Numbered from the stretch's first letter, positions 1 to 16,564 are shown. The stretch is DNA of 64,000 bases from Omphalotus guepiniiformis (GCA_028554645.1 JAQOOI010000064.1:434001-498000), one strand, 5' to 3'. Notes: a model not told the origin generated them from the sequence alone. Numbers and translations: made by a program.

Positions 1-236
1 AGATGCGGGATCTCGCTGTCAAGTATAACTTTTGCTCAGCAATCCAGGTATCCTGCTCACTGCTAGTATTTGTCCCTTGATTGACTCAATCTCTGCAGGC
101 TTCTGTTGAATGGGTGGCATTGGGGTGGGGTGATTTTAGAAGCTTGAAGGACTTCGCAGAGGGGTGCCCTAGTGTGGTGAACCACTTTCATTTAGACATG
201 AGAGCATCTTATACTGATTTATGGTCTTGCCGCTAG
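1..236 (+). CDS. 3' end of an unrecognised gene (partial)
   Basis: An open frame from base 3 to 47 is joined by a clean 51-base intron (48-98; GTATCC donor, TTGAC branch-like site, CTGCAG acceptor) to a frame of 46 codons ending in TAG at 234-236. The joined end reads about 60 residues, with WVALGWGDFRSLKDF and a final DLWSCR. The frame continues across the splice without a stop, which supports a real gene running in from the left. I do not recognise the family. Most of the protein lies outside the window. Confidence 0.4.
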
Positions 237-1268
237 TGACATTTATGAGCCACTCCCATCTCCTTTCTTCGGGATCCTCAAGACACTCGCGATACACTCT
301 CTAGACTTGAACAGTCTTATCATTGGCACAAGCATGCCATCAGCCCAATCCACGGTGCTGATCTCGCCCTTCGGTGCTTTCAGCTCGGCTCCTTACTAGC
401 TTGCATGTTCTGGAATAGAGACCTAGGGTGTAGTAGCAGTAATACTTTAGCTTCTGTATATATATATTATTCAGAAACAAATATGAAGATTTTTTGCAAT
501 GGTATTTTGCAGAGAAATAATTTAGTGTCTGCCACCAGCAAAAGGGATACCTGATATTGTACAATGCATCAGGTTTTGCATGCATGAACTCACAGCTGAA
601 TTTGATGTGCTCTGCTTGCTGGTGACCACTGTGACCTGGCCACAGTCGGGTACAATTTTCTGCATGCATCGAGTTACCAGCCGAAAATGGTACATTTGTC
701 AGGTGTCGGATACATGTGGCCCACAGATCAATTTCAGGTGGCCACCACCTGTGCGTGAACTGGCAGTGTATTCCGATTCGGCCGACTCGGTCAAAGACCA
801 CGTGCACTGGCCGCGTCCGTTTTCTGACTCTCTGAGTCTCTTCAACCGTTCACTCTCACTCACTGTCTGTTCAGGACAAGGCCTTCAACTTCGTTTCTTC
901 GTTTCTTTGTCGAATTTCATCTTTCACGTCGCTTCTATTGACCAGTAACAACAGCTGTGGCTACTCGCATCGGCGTCTAAATCTATCAATAGCCATGGTG
1001 GCAACTGATTCTGAATGTATTGAACAGCAATCACACTAAACCATCACCACAACTCAATGTGTTTCTCCAGCTCTTTCCGTTTTTTTCGTTGTAGAGAGCC
1101 ATAATATGGTCAAGTTCCCCGTGGCAGCTATCAATATCGATGAAGAGCACTGCGCTAGCTCTTTCGTTTTCCAGTGTATTTGCTTGCGATACTTTTGCGG
1201 GAAGCTCGTTCACGATTGGATGGAGATGATTCAGATCAGGATCTGATCACATACATCAGTTAAAATAT

Positions 1269-1290
1269 GTATGTATGTATACATACATAC
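1269..1290. repeat. 22-bp perfect palindrome of GTAT units
   Basis: GTATGTATGTA is followed directly by its reverse complement. It lies about 85 bases upstream of the TATA box of the next gene. It may be simple-sequence drift or a cruciform-prone or protein-binding site; the sequence alone does not decide. Confidence 0.6.
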
Positions 1291-1373
1291 TTACCAACGT
1301 CAACCCAACCATTTGGAACTCAATTGCTATGGATACTCTTGACAACAGACGTTTACATCCTCTATGGGCAGCC

Positions 1374-1380
1374 TATAAAA
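1374..1380 (+). promoter_or_regulatory. TATA box (TATAAAA)
   Basis: A consensus TATAAAA lies 227 bases upstream of the ATG of the cupredoxin gene. A pyrimidine-rich stretch follows at about 1395-1600, as in strongly expressed fungal genes. It is inferred to position the start of transcription near 1405. Confidence 0.55.
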
Positions 1381-1606
1381 GAACGATAGTAAAGTTGTCT
1401 CTCCAGGTTTTCCTTGTTCTGTTCCTCACCCGCCAGTCGCATTTGTATCTCTCACGAGCAGAGTGAGTCGTCCAAGTCATCTCTACAAAGCCTGCATACT
1501 CACTCGTTCCATGTAGGCTCGAGGTCTCTCATTCGTTCACAGGTTTTACGTTTTTGCACATATTCACTCGTCGACCCTCGCTATCTCTCTTTGACATCAT
1601 CTAAAA

Positions 1607-2495
1607 ATGCGTTTCTCCATTGCCGCCGCCGCTCTCGCCAGCGCTGTCCTCGGTGTTAATGCCGCCAACTTTCCTGTCACTGTTGGTGACAACGGGGTAG
1701 GAAAGCTCGTATACTTTGCCGTGATCTATACTTATGATCAAATTTACTAGACGCTTGCCTTCAACCCCACCAGGTAAATCGTCTCTGGGCTTTGGTGTGT
1801 CTTAGCTTAATGCTTGTATCCACAGTATCACGGGTCTAAATGACGGTGACACTGTTTCCTTCCAGTTGTACGTCGTTTTTGTTTCTTTCTACGTCAGTTG
1901 AAGGGTTTCTCACGGATTTTCTTTACAGCAAGGCCAAGAACCATGTAGGTCCGCCTTGTATTCAGCTTCTGACAATCATACTGACCTGGTATAGTCCGTG
2001 ACCCAATCCACTTTCACTGCTCCCTGCACCGCAAGTGGTATCGACTCGGGATTCCAGGTCACTCCAGCCAACGCAACATCTTTCGCTACCTGGACTCTCA
2101 CAGTTGAAAACGCTACGGCACCCCTCTGGTTCTTCTGTGCACAGACTTCACCTGCCAACCACTGCCAGGCAGGAATGGTGTTTGCCATCAACCCTACTGC
2201 CGACAAGAGCTGGGATGCTTTCCATACCAATGCCCTTGCAACTAACGCCACCTCTTCCAACGGTCAGAACCCCAGCGGTAGCGCTATCTCTGGTACTGCC
2301 GGTGCCACCGATGCTGCTCTGTCTGTTTCTGCCTTGGAAACAGCCGCTGCATTCTCTGCGTCTGGTAGCGGAACTGGGTCTGCCACCGGTACTGCCGCTA
2401 CAACATCTGCAACCAATAACGGCGCAGCTCACCTTGGTGGTAATGCTGTTACTCTCTTCACTCTTGCTGGTCTTGCCATTGGTCTTGCTTTATAA
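1607..2495 (+). CDS. Secreted cupredoxin-like, Ser/Thr/Ala-rich GPI-anchored protein
   Basis: A 223-residue protein in five exons (1607-1696, 1751-1773, 1826-1867, 1929-1944, 1995-2495). Residues 1-19 are a signal peptide ending VLGVNA. The next roughly 130 residues form a single cupredoxin-like fold: a KNHSVTQSTF block carries the first His, PC follows, and an FFCAQ...NHCQAGMVF block carries the Cys, His and Met expected of a blue-copper site. A Ser/Thr/Ala/Gly-rich stalk and a hydrophobic C-terminus (LFTLAGLAIGLAL) indicate a GPI anchor and a cell-wall or outer-membrane location. Related fungal 'extracellular serine-rich' cupredoxins are common and mostly of unknown role. Copper binding is inferred from the ligands. 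Exons 2 and 4 are only 23 and 16 bases. The start is chosen because it gives the signal peptide. Confidence 0.88.
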
Positions 2496-2884
2496 GTGAG
2501 GGCAGGCGATTCAGTGCTACGTACTTGCTATTACACCGTTGGACCATGGACTTCGCGTTTTGATTTGTTTTTTTTATTACTACTATATGGTGTCACTCAA
2601 CAGGTAGCGTAATAGGTGCTCTTTTTCCGAGTGTAAGGATGTACTTATAGTGACGTACTGGCATACATTATGATACAAAATATAACTGGCACTAAACACA
2701 CGAGTCGTCTGATTTGAAGAACACTGATCATCATCGCAAGCCTTCGAGGAAGAAATAAAGCCTTTCCCCCGAGCTTTTCTGGTGTGATTAGTAATCATAG
2801 CGGCAGGCCTTGACAATGACCGGTAAGGGCTCTTACGCACCGTGAAGACAAGCCCTGGGCAAGTCGATCTAGTAAACCTACATA
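2496..2884. other. Intergenic, nothing recognised
   Basis: This is the 3' untranslated region of the cupredoxin gene, with a T-rich run near 2563-2577, followed by the promoter of the myotubularin gene. A minus frame at 2583-2924 shows no family signal. Confidence 0.5.
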
Positions 2885-5872
2885 ATGGATTCGATACGGG
2901 TTTCCAAGGTTCTTTGTTCTGCAATCTTCATCTTCTGTAAAGCTTCCTAATATCTTGGATCATACAGGTCGAGCGTGTTTTATGCATCAAGGCCGGGACA
3001 TCATCATTTGGAACTATTCATCTGACAGCACACCATCTCATATTTCAGTATGACGAAGCTAAGGAGAAGGAGATGTGGGCAAGTCTACATTTGCTCCTTT
3101 CACCTCTAACAGTGTGCAAACATCTGTGATGATAGGTTCCCTATCCTTTGATAGCCCTCGTTACCCGATTACCTCAAACGCACCAAGGACAATGCCCCGT
3201 AATGTTTCGTTCCCGGACCTTCGAAACATTTTCGTTGGAATTTGAGAGGGAGTCAGATGCGATTGATGTTTTTGACAGTGTCAAAGATCTTACAGTTGCT
3301 CGTATGCTCTGTCCTCTCTTCCTCGATATGTGCATCCTAATCAGTCCATCATAGCTTCAGTATATCAACTATATGCATTCTTTTATTCACCCAACCCTCC
3401 TCTTCCTACTAACGACGGTTGGTCCTTGTATTCACCCAGAGAAGAGTTTGGTCGCATGGGCGTCGGGACCCGAACCAAAGCATGGCGCTTCACTGATATT
3501 AACAAGGATTACTCTGTGGGTAGTACTACCCATTCTCTCGATTCACTTATCGATGGCCCTCAGTAACTTCAGTTTTGCCCTACATATCCCGCAAAACTGC
3601 TTGTACCAACCAAAATCAGTGATACTACACTGCAATACGCAGCCAAATACCGCAGCAAATGCCGAATACCAGTCTTGAGCTACCTGCATTGGTCCAATTA
3701 TGTGAGCTCAACCGCTGTTGACTGTACATAGACATGTCTAATTTCAATTATGCGAGTATTACGCGTTCAAGCCAGCCGATGGTCGGTATCACGCAGAATC
3801 GGTCAATACAGGACGAAAAGCTCATCGAGTCCATATTCCAATCCCACTTCTTCCCCGAATCTCGAGCTTCCAATACACCGATCTACGGCGCGACTACGAC
3901 TAACCTTATCATTGATGCCAGACCCACGACCAATGCAGTGGCCAACACTGCAAAGGGAGCTGGAACGGAAAACATGGATCACTACAAGGAGGGGAAGAAG
4001 GTATACCTTGGGATTGACCATATCCATACAATGAGAGAATCTCTTGCGAAGGTCGTGGAGGCGTTACGAGAAGCGGATGCTCTTCTTGAAAGCATCAGTA
4101 GCGATCTTTCCAGCCAAGTATCTGGTGTATCTGTCTTAGACAGAGCAGCTCTGCGCCGTTCTGGCTGGCTTCGCCATATTTCCATCATTCTGGAGGGCAC
4201 GGTCCTGATCACTCGCAATGTGCATGTGAACTCGTCTCATGTACTCATCCACTGCTCCGACGGCTGGGACCGAACATCTCAGCTTTCTTCACTAGCCCAA
4301 CTCTGCCTTGATCCATTTTATCGGACGATACGAGGTTTCGAGGTTTTAGTCGAGAAGGATTGGCTCTCTTATGGTCACAAATTCTTGGATCGTTGTGGGC
4401 ACCTATCGTCGGAGAAATTTTTCGTCTCGCCCTCGGAGAGTAATAGCGGAAGTGGGGCAGATGCTGCTCAAGCATTTATTGCCTCAGTACAGAACCGATT
4501 TGCTGGCCAGCACCATATCAAGGAGACTTCCCCTGTCTTTCATCAGTTCCTAGAATCTGTTCGACAGATTCAGAGACAGTTTCCTGAGCGCTTCGAATTC
4601 AATGAACGATTTCTCCGCCAGCTCTACTACCATCTGTATTCCTGTCAGTTTGGAACATTCCTGTTTAATTCCGAGAAGGAAAGGAGGACTGGAGATGATA
4701 ATGGCCCTCCTCCATGTACTCGCACCTTCAGTGTTTGGGATTTCTTCAACTCCCCGACCGAAATGGAACAAAACCGAAATTCCTCTTACGACCCATCTCT
4801 GGATGATCCACTAAATAGATTGCCAAAAACTGACATGGGAGTACTATCCCCAAATCCCAAGGATGTGCGTTTCTGGCATGAGCTTTATGGCCGGACGGAC
4901 GACGAGATGAATGGACGGATCCTGCCAGTTGTAGCACAGCCTGAAGTCATCGGCCCAGTCGAGAGTGCTGAAGACGATCCTGTCAACCGCGCCACCACAC
5001 CATCCATGTTTCTCCCACCTTCCCCTTCTAAGTCACCAATGCTTACCACGACTTCGCAAACTCTTCCACGAAGTACTTCTCCCGGCCCTCTATTGGAAAG
5101 CAACGACATGTCAGCCTCTGCGCCTGAATTAACAACCCCAAGACCACTTTCACGGGTAGAGAGTTTCAGACCTTTTCCTTCGAGTACGTCTTCATTTTCC
5201 ATGAAAGCTACCAGCCAATCGTCTTCGTCCGGCTCCTTAGCCTCATCTGCTCGTACACTCAGTAAAGCGCAAGACTTTTTTGCTGGTGGTGGAGTCAAAT
5301 CTGTCTGGGGAAAGCTATCCTCCAATGCTTCGGCTGCCTTTTCAGTCGTTCAAGAAGCTTATGATGGAGTAGCGAAGGATTTCGTCCGACCTCCAAACTC
5401 GTCCTCGGAAAAGGTAGAGGAAATGAGTGGGAGGGACGTTCTGTCGACTTGGGGAGACGAATCAGAAAGGACAACGTCGGCTTTAGCCTCTACTTTAGCT
5501 TCAACGAGCTTGGAGAATCCTTGGGCTAGCGTCAAAAAGAAACCGTCAGAGCTCTCAGCTCTTTCCTCATCTGACAATCCGTGGCGTATTCCTTCCACAT
5601 CTTCCCATGAAGAAATGGCCGCTGCACCATCCACTGCCAGTCTGGAGTCCTTGGTACTCCCATTAAACGACCCTAACGTATCACATCCAAATCAACGTGC
5701 TGCTGAGATGTCTTGTGCAATTATCTCCGACACGCAACCTGGGGAGCGAAAGCAAAGCGATGTAGCCACGCTAAATGCACCTTCTGTTACCCCAGGTTCC
5801 TCGACTGATACTACCGCTTCGCCAGAATCTCCATCGATGAACACCGATCCGTTAGGTGTAGGACTATCGTAA
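2885..5872 (+). CDS. YMR1: Myotubularin-type phosphoinositide 3-phosphatase
   Basis: About 901 residues. Exons 2885-2908, 2968-3078, 3136-3301, 3361-3515, 3573-3701 and 3752-5872. The N-terminal 130 residues form a PH-GRAM domain (IKAGTSSFGTIHLTAHHLIF, then VPYPLIALVTRLP). The phosphatase domain follows, with RSSQPMVG and the P-loop CSDGWDRTSQ (Cys nucleophile and Arg, bases about 4255-4285), then the family block LDPFYRTIRGFEVLVEKDWLS. The last 350 residues are Ser/Thr/Pro-rich and probably disordered. The family removes the 3-phosphate from PI3P and PI(3,5)P2 on endosomes and vacuole; yeast has one member, Ymr1. Two junctions are odd: intron 2 begins GC (3079-3135), and the last intron fits the conserved protein only as GT...AT (3702-3751). 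The start gives MDSIRVSK fused straight to the GRAM domain. Confidence 0.9.
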
Positions 5873-6305
5873 ACGAAGTCATTGTTACGCGTTATATCAT
5901 ATACGTTTGTGTGTTACTACTGGTGGTACACATACTCATACTCATTTTTCTTCTCTTATGAGTGCATGGACGTTGAAAGTTAATTTCTACACTGCTCATG
6001 CAGAAATGTTGGGACGTTGGAATAGACCTGATAGTGAATATCTAGATAATGTGTACTCGCACTGACATACTTTGCAACACGTTTTAAAGACTTCGTCGGA
6101 CCAGGGTATATGCCTGCATAGTGCTGGAGGAGAAAAATGAACCCTCATCGCCTAAAGATGGCGTGATATGGGACCCAGGTTTAATACTGCTTATGTAACC
6201 TATCTACGAGCAATAAATTTGAAGCCAAAGTTATTCTGCATCTTATCCCTTCCCATACCCTCTTCTCGTCTTCCCATTCCTCATTCTTCCCTCTGAATTT
6301 TCGAC
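5873..6305. other. Intergenic: promoter of SAM synthetase
   Basis: No gene is seen. A pyrimidine-rich stretch (about 6241-6300) runs up to the next ATG, as in strongly expressed fungal genes. Confidence 0.5.
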
Positions 6306-7804
6306 ATGTCTGCTAACGGAAAAGCCCATGATGCGCTCACTCCTGGACACTTTTTGTTCACCTCTGAGTCTGTCGGTGAAGGCCATCCTGGTATGTTCTG
6401 CATTAGAAATTTGTGCGGATGGCAAAATTGATCGAAAATTTCACAGACAAGATCTGTGACCAGGTCTCTGACGCTATCGTGAGTGCAAACAGTGCTTTAC
6501 ATCCGAATCTGTTCTCAAGCTTTCTTACAGCTTGATGCCTGCTTAGAGCAAGACCCTTGGTCCAAGGTCGGTTGTGAAACCGCCTCCAAAACCGGAATGA
6601 TCATGGTTTTCGGTGAAATCACTACCAACGCCAAGTTGGATTACCAAAAGATCATCCGTAACACCATCAAGAACATTGGTTACGATGACTCTGAGAAAGG
6701 TTTCGACTACAAGACTTGCAACATCCTCGTTGCGATCGAGCAGCAATCTCCCGATATCGCACAGGGTCTTGACCATGGTTCACTTGAGAGCCACGGTGCT
6801 GGTGACCAGGGAATCATGTTTGGATATGCTACCGACGAGACCGAGGAGCTTATGCCTCTCACCGTTGTCCTCGCACACAAGCTCAACCGTGCCTTATCGG
6901 CTGCCCGTCGTTCGGGACTTCTCCCTTGGGTGCGCCCCGATACCAAGTCCCAGGTCACTATCGAGTACAAGAAGGATGGTGGTGCTACCATCCCTGTCCG
7001 TGTAGACACTGTCGTCATTTCTGCTCAGCATGCTGAGAGTATCTCGCTCGAAGAATTGAGGAAGGAAATCCTCGAGAAGATCGTGAAGCAGGTTATCCCC
7101 GCCAACTTGCTCGATGACCGAACCATCTACCACGTAAGCCCCCCTATGCAGGACTTTTAGGATAGTTAGATCTTACTATTTTGAATAGATCAACCCCACT
7201 GGCCGTTTCGTGATCGGTGGACCTCAGGGTGATGCTGGTTTGACTGGTCGTAAGATCATCGTTGACAGCTACGGTGGATGGGGTGCCCACGGTGGAGGTG
7301 CTTTCTCAGGCAAGGACTGGTCCAAGGTTGACCGTTCTGCTGCCTACACTTCGCGATGGATCGGTAGGTCTGTTGTTTCCGTGTAAATCTTAGATATTGA
7401 TTGTCCGGTATCGCAAAATCTTTGGTCCACGCTGGCCTTGCTCGTCGTTGCCTGGTCCAAGTGTCATATGCTATCGGTGTTGCTGAGCCCCTCTCCATCT
7501 ATGTTGACACTTACGGCACTGGAAAGAAGTCTGACGAGGAGCTTGTCCAAATCATTCGCAACAACTGGGACCTTCGACCTGGTGTCATGGGTGAGCAGCA
7601 TCTTTCAGGCTGTTGATATCATTGGTTTACATCTCTGCTTCTAGTCCGCGAGCTCGCTTTACAGAAACAAAACTATCTCAAGACTGCTTGCTATGGCCAC
7701 TTTGGTATGCCTTTTCGTTCATTGCCTTTTGTACCTGCGTACTGACTGGGTTTCAAGGAAACCCCGATTTCTCTTGGGAGAAGCCCAAGAAGCTCATCCT
7801 GTAA
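6306..7804 (+). CDS. SAM2: S-adenosylmethionine synthetase
   Basis: This enzyme makes S-adenosylmethionine from methionine and ATP in the cytosol and supplies all methylation reactions. The protein is about 395 residues in seven exons, the usual family length. Visible family blocks are [11 protein letters not shown] and [10 protein letters not shown] at the N-terminus, [12 protein letters not shown] (signature 1, about 6799-6834), and [17 protein letters not shown] with GGGAFSGKD (signature 2, about 7219-7316). The C-terminus CYGHFG...FSWEKPKKL is typical. The start ATG (CGACATGTCT) begins MSANGKAHD, as in other fungal homologues. It stands alone, in tandem with the Kgd4 gene downstream. Confidence 0.96.
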
Positions 7805-8187
7805 AATTGTCGCAAACCAATATATTCACATGTATCATGATCTTGCATTCACTCGCATTGGAAGTTCATCCTTCCGCCACTCTCTATCGCATCGCACTGT
7901 CACTTCTTTACTCATTCACTATATTGTTATCATCATACGAAGTTTTGGTCTGTAGATTTGCTTTGGTACCCTAGTATAATTGCTCTAGCTTGACGAATAC
8001 ACCGCGTTCAACCGCGCATTCGGATCCCTTTATGTTGGATAAGTAAGAACATAAGAATTGCTTTTGACAACTCCAGAGGCTGTAGCAATGACCAAAATTT
8101 TGAATGAAGCATCCGGGTAAAACTGGCCCCGTTTAGAAGAGGACTTTGCATGCCGGCGGCTCTGATCGACTTGTCATTTTCACCTTC
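7805..8187. other. Intergenic, nothing recognised
   Basis: The 3' region of SAM synthetase runs into the promoter of the Kgd4 gene. A 93-codon plus frame (7693-7974) is a read-through of the synthetase's last exons in another frame. Confidence 0.5.
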
Positions 8188-8622
8188 ATGCATCCATCTG
8201 TTCGTGTTTTTTCGGCGAGGGTACATACTCCCCTCATCAAATTTCTGGGCAAACGTAGCTGGCCTTCAAGTATGCTGAATCTCCTGAAAAGCCTTGCTAT
8301 CGACTAACGGTCTGGCTAATTTAGGCCCAGAAGCACCGCACGCACATCCATTCGCGCCGCCAGAGTTACAGAGCAAGACTTTCTCTGACTTCTCAAAGGC
8401 ACCTTCGTCGCATTCTGGGTCCTCTTCATCATCACCTTCATCAAACTCGCAGAATGTGTTCAAAGAGTTCTGGGAAGCACCCGAGAGATTCTGGAAACCT
8501 AGAGTGCACGATTTACAGGAAGAGGAAATTGACGCGATTTTGGTGCGTTGATTGATTTGCTATTTGTCGTTTAATGTGTTGAAGAGATTTTTGTGCAGAC
8601 CGGCGGTGCTTCTCTGCGATAG
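8188..8622 (+). CDS. KGD4: Mitochondrial 2-oxoglutarate dehydrogenase subunit Kgd4 (MRPS36/Ymr31 family)
   Basis: A 107-residue protein in three exons (8188-8269, 8325-8542, 8599-8622). The N-terminus is basic and carries the PLIKFLGKR block found in Kgd4/Ymr31 proteins. A His/Pro-rich segment (HAHPFAPPE), a Ser-rich linker and a C-terminal block with ERFWKP...EEEIDAI|TGGAS follow. The last exon adds only TGGASLR and supplies the family's GGA ending. Kgd4 recruits the E3 subunit to the mitochondrial 2-oxoglutarate dehydrogenase complex; it was once called mitoribosomal protein S36. The match rests on the order of short motifs and on size. Without the splices the frame would end in ILVR, which hides the family ending. 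Confidence 0.8.
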
Positions 8623-9008
8623 CTACTTCATGCGGAATGACCAGAATATATTGTAATAGAGCAAGCTATACGAATCACAATTGATGATAATGCTGTCGGT
8701 ACCAGGAGTCTCAGTTCGAAGTTTTGTCAGTGTGAAGGCAACGTATGACCGACGACTTCGTGCAGAGACACCTCATTTGGCTCTCTGTTTTCGACTTCTG
8801 CTCGATTCTTGCTCAGTATACAAGACCCACGGTGCTTCTCGAAGATCTATGCCTACCTCTGCTCTGCTAGCAATCCAACGAGTCTTTAATAGAAATGAGA
8901 GTCGATATTTACGCACACGACTGGCAAGAACTACAATGCAGAGCTGAATTTTGGTAATCTTATGAAAGTGAAAGAGTGTGTTGTATGTGACACAAGTGCA
9001 ATGAGTTT
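8623..9008. other. Intergenic between convergent genes
   Basis: Kgd4 (plus) and proteasome alpha-1 (minus) converge here. An 88-codon plus frame at 8681-8947 has no recognisable similarity. I see no RNA gene. Confidence 0.5.
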
Positions 9009-10147
9009 CTAGTCCTTCTCCGCGTATGCCAATAGATGGTGCTCAATCTCAGCCTCGTCCATCGTCCGCCATAGTCCCTTGGTTTTCACATCTTCTTCCT
9101 CAGCTGTTGACACGATACCGATTTCAATTTCTGAAGGTTTGTAATCCACACCATGTACGGTCGACATAGCTTCAATTGCCATCTGTAGTCATATTCAGCA
9201 ATGTGCAAATGAAGGTTGATTGGGCCATATATACCTCAATGACTTCCGCTCGACCGAGTTTCTTGCCAGCTGCCACTGGATCATCCGCCCCTCGTCCATT
9301 ATCGAGCTTCTTCCACTTCTTCTCTAGATGGTTCATAGCTTCTTGCTGTTTCTGACCCGCTGCTGTTGCATGGAAGCCAACGAAGTAGCCTGCAGGATCA
9401 AGCTTGAAACACTGTGGCCCATGCTCAGGGTCGATACCAATGAGTATCATAGCTAAAATAGGGAAGATGATTGAGAACACCCGATTGCATACGAAAGAAA
9501 TGTATTTCGCTCACCGACACCAAAAGGCCGCATTCCAGCACGCTGAGTGTAGACCTGGTTTATGTTTGCCATACGCCTAGCGAGCTGGTCAGGTGTAATC
9601 TCGTAGCCAAACTTGTATCGGTGATCAGCTGCCTCACTACGCGCTCTGACTATTTGCTGGCGTGCATCGGCTTTGTATCATTCAAACTTGATCAATAGAG
9701 GGCTGGAGGTGACAATGGGAGAACCACACACCAATGAGACCAGTCATTACACATCCGATTGTGGGTGTTATACTGAATAGATGTGTTACAGTCGATGCAT
9801 CCAAAAGTTTGTCCTTTCCGATTGAAAGACGCATCAGATCGTTCAGGCTAACATCCATAACAACTCTACGCACCGGAACTTTACGTTGTGTAATCACCAC
9901 TGAGGTATCTTTGCCACGAACAGATACTGCAGTATGTCCGGAACCAGAGATCGCTTTGAAAGCATATTCTATACGCAAGTTTGAATGAACAAGGTGGTGA
10001 AGCTACATTGTACCTTGACATACCGACTTGATACAGACGACCTTCCGGAGAGAACACTGTAAGATACCTATGTTACAGTACCTTTAGTTAGCAGCTATTA
10101 TCGAAAGATGGATAGACAGTATACCTATCATAGGATGTTCTGGACAT
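9009..10147 (-). CDS. SCL1: 20S proteasome subunit alpha-1
   Basis: About 250 residues, split by several short introns. The first exons read [23 protein letters not shown] and then [14 protein letters not shown], which is the proteasome alpha signature. Later blocks are [50 protein letters not shown] and [13 protein letters not shown]. These mark the PSMA6/Scl1 (alpha-1) branch rather than other alpha subunits. Alpha subunits form the outer, gate-forming rings of the 20S core; they have no catalytic threonine. The start codon lies in CCACCATGTC. The gene diverges from RPC1 over 167 bases. Confidence 0.93.
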
Positions 10148-10314
10148 GGTGGTAAGTAGATGCTTTTCGACTTACGCGTCCTGTCACTCGTCCAGGCAAA
10201 GTCACGCGTCTGATCAGTCACACGCTCCTCGATATCTCATCTTCCACTTTTCCGGCCGGATGTTATAGCAAGTCTGAACATATCAGAGCCTGCTTTTCTA
10301 CGAGTGAATTCATA
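10148..10314. promoter_or_regulatory. Shared divergent promoter, SCL1 / RPC1
   Basis: Only 167 bases separate the two start codons, so both core promoters and untranslated leaders must lie here. No TATA box is evident. Confidence 0.5.
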
Positions 10315-15474
<5,160 letters not shown>

Positions 15475-15941
15475 TCAAGTCCTGTATACGAAACTCGCCT
15501 TTTATTTGTTGTATTTTTCGAACACATCTGTAATCTTAAGCAACATCTAAATTCTGATAATCGCTATTCAGCGTGGTGGCGAGGTCGTGGGTCACAGCTA
15601 GAAAGCATTTCGCCGCAATGCGACGCGCAAGGTTCAACCTATATTCATCACCAATGGACTGCATACACATGAGCTTGTATGAACTTCGAGATGTCTTCGA
15701 GCAAGGCCATTTCTCTCTCTCTCTCGGCGCAAAGTCAACACGTTGTAACACAAGGTCCGCATTCACCTGGTCATTATAAGGAAACATAAGTCCTTCCATT
15801 CCCAGTCAGACCGTCGAAAATATAAGATCGCGTCGAGCACTTCGATGCGTGGCAATGTTAATATTGTTCCAGGTGCGAGCGTAGAACTAAGTTATGTCAG
15901 TGCAACCGGCGAAGATATTCAATTGGACAACTCTACCTTCA
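15475..15941. other. Intergenic between convergent genes, with an unassigned open frame
   Basis: RPC1 (plus) and Cwf18 (minus) converge. A minus frame at 15536-15799 (87 codons) and a plus frame starting 15845 (73 codons, overlapping Cwf18) are open, but neither resembles a known family. A CT-rich run lies at about 15711-15723. Confidence 0.4.
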
Positions 15942-16564
15942 TCAATCTTCGTCGGAAAGTGGATCTACGTCTGCCTGAGAGCGTTCCTGCGCCCTCATGG
16001 CTCCCACTATGTCGTCTGCGTCACCTTTTTGTGCTGCTAGCCTTTGACCTAAGAAAGCTTGAATGAGATAGTCTCCAGAGTAAGTATCAGAACCTGAACA
16101 CTGACGAATGAGAGTATGAATTGCTTCTTGGGTCTTTCGTTCCAACTTCGCTAGCTTCTTGTCAGTTTCGCGTTTCAAGTCCCAGTTAGGTCTTTTTGGA
16201 GCAATATTGAATACATCCTGAGTTGAAATGAGGTTTACTTTCCATCTGGGCACAAAAGAAACAACTCACCAGTTCCTGAGCTCTTTTGTCCTCATCCTCA
16301 GCAATGATATCCTCAGCCAAACCTCCGACGTTCTTCTCAACAGTGTCCTCCATTTCTACATCGTCGTCGCGAGTACGTTTCTTTAACGTGCGTGATTGAG
16401 GGTCAAAGTTACGATTCTTGATTATTCCCTCGCCATCGCTTTGACTGTCCGTGAGTGTCGATCACTGTAAAACATACATCGTTCACCTACTTTCCGCCCT
16501 CCTTTCTTTTTTTCAAGGCCAAGAGTCGCGCTTTGCGAGCTTCAGAAGTTCCAGCGAGCGACAT
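15942..16564 (-). CDS. cwf18: Pre-mRNA splicing factor Cwf18 / CCDC12 family
   Basis: Roughly 165 residues in about four exons. The N-terminus MSLAGTSEARKARLLALKKR is basic and helical. The middle carries KNRNFDPQSRTLKKR, and the C-terminal half reads IAPKRPNWDLKRETDKKLAKLERKTQEAI, the hallmark of the cwf18 domain, ending in an acidic DPLSDED. The family is part of the NineTeen-complex-associated spliceosome (CCDC12 in animals, Cwf18 in fission yeast) and acts in the nucleus around catalytic activation. It diverges from GUF1 across 169 bases. Confidence 0.9.

Larger units (their letters stand above)
237..1606. other. Intergenic region and promoter of the cupredoxin gene
   Basis: No gene is recognised over about 1.35 kb. 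It holds an AT run near 461-475, a CACGTG E-box near 799, a perfect 22-base palindrome at 1269-1290 and a TATAAAA at 1374-1380. A 122-codon plus frame at 580-948 and a 155-codon minus frame at 340-807 overlap each other and resemble no protein I know. Confidence 0.5.

Noticed and set aside
2035..2499. 154-codon plus frame over the cupredoxin gene
   Set aside because: It is an alternative frame of the same exon. The cupredoxin frame has the signal peptide, metal ligands and GPI end.
4885..5325. 146-codon minus frame inside the myotubularin gene
   Set aside because: It is opposite the Ser/Thr/Pro-rich tail of a well supported gene, with no family similarity of its own.
7401..7974. Plus frames of 68-93 codons near the end of SAM synthetase
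   Set aside because: They are out-of-frame reads through its last exons and introns.
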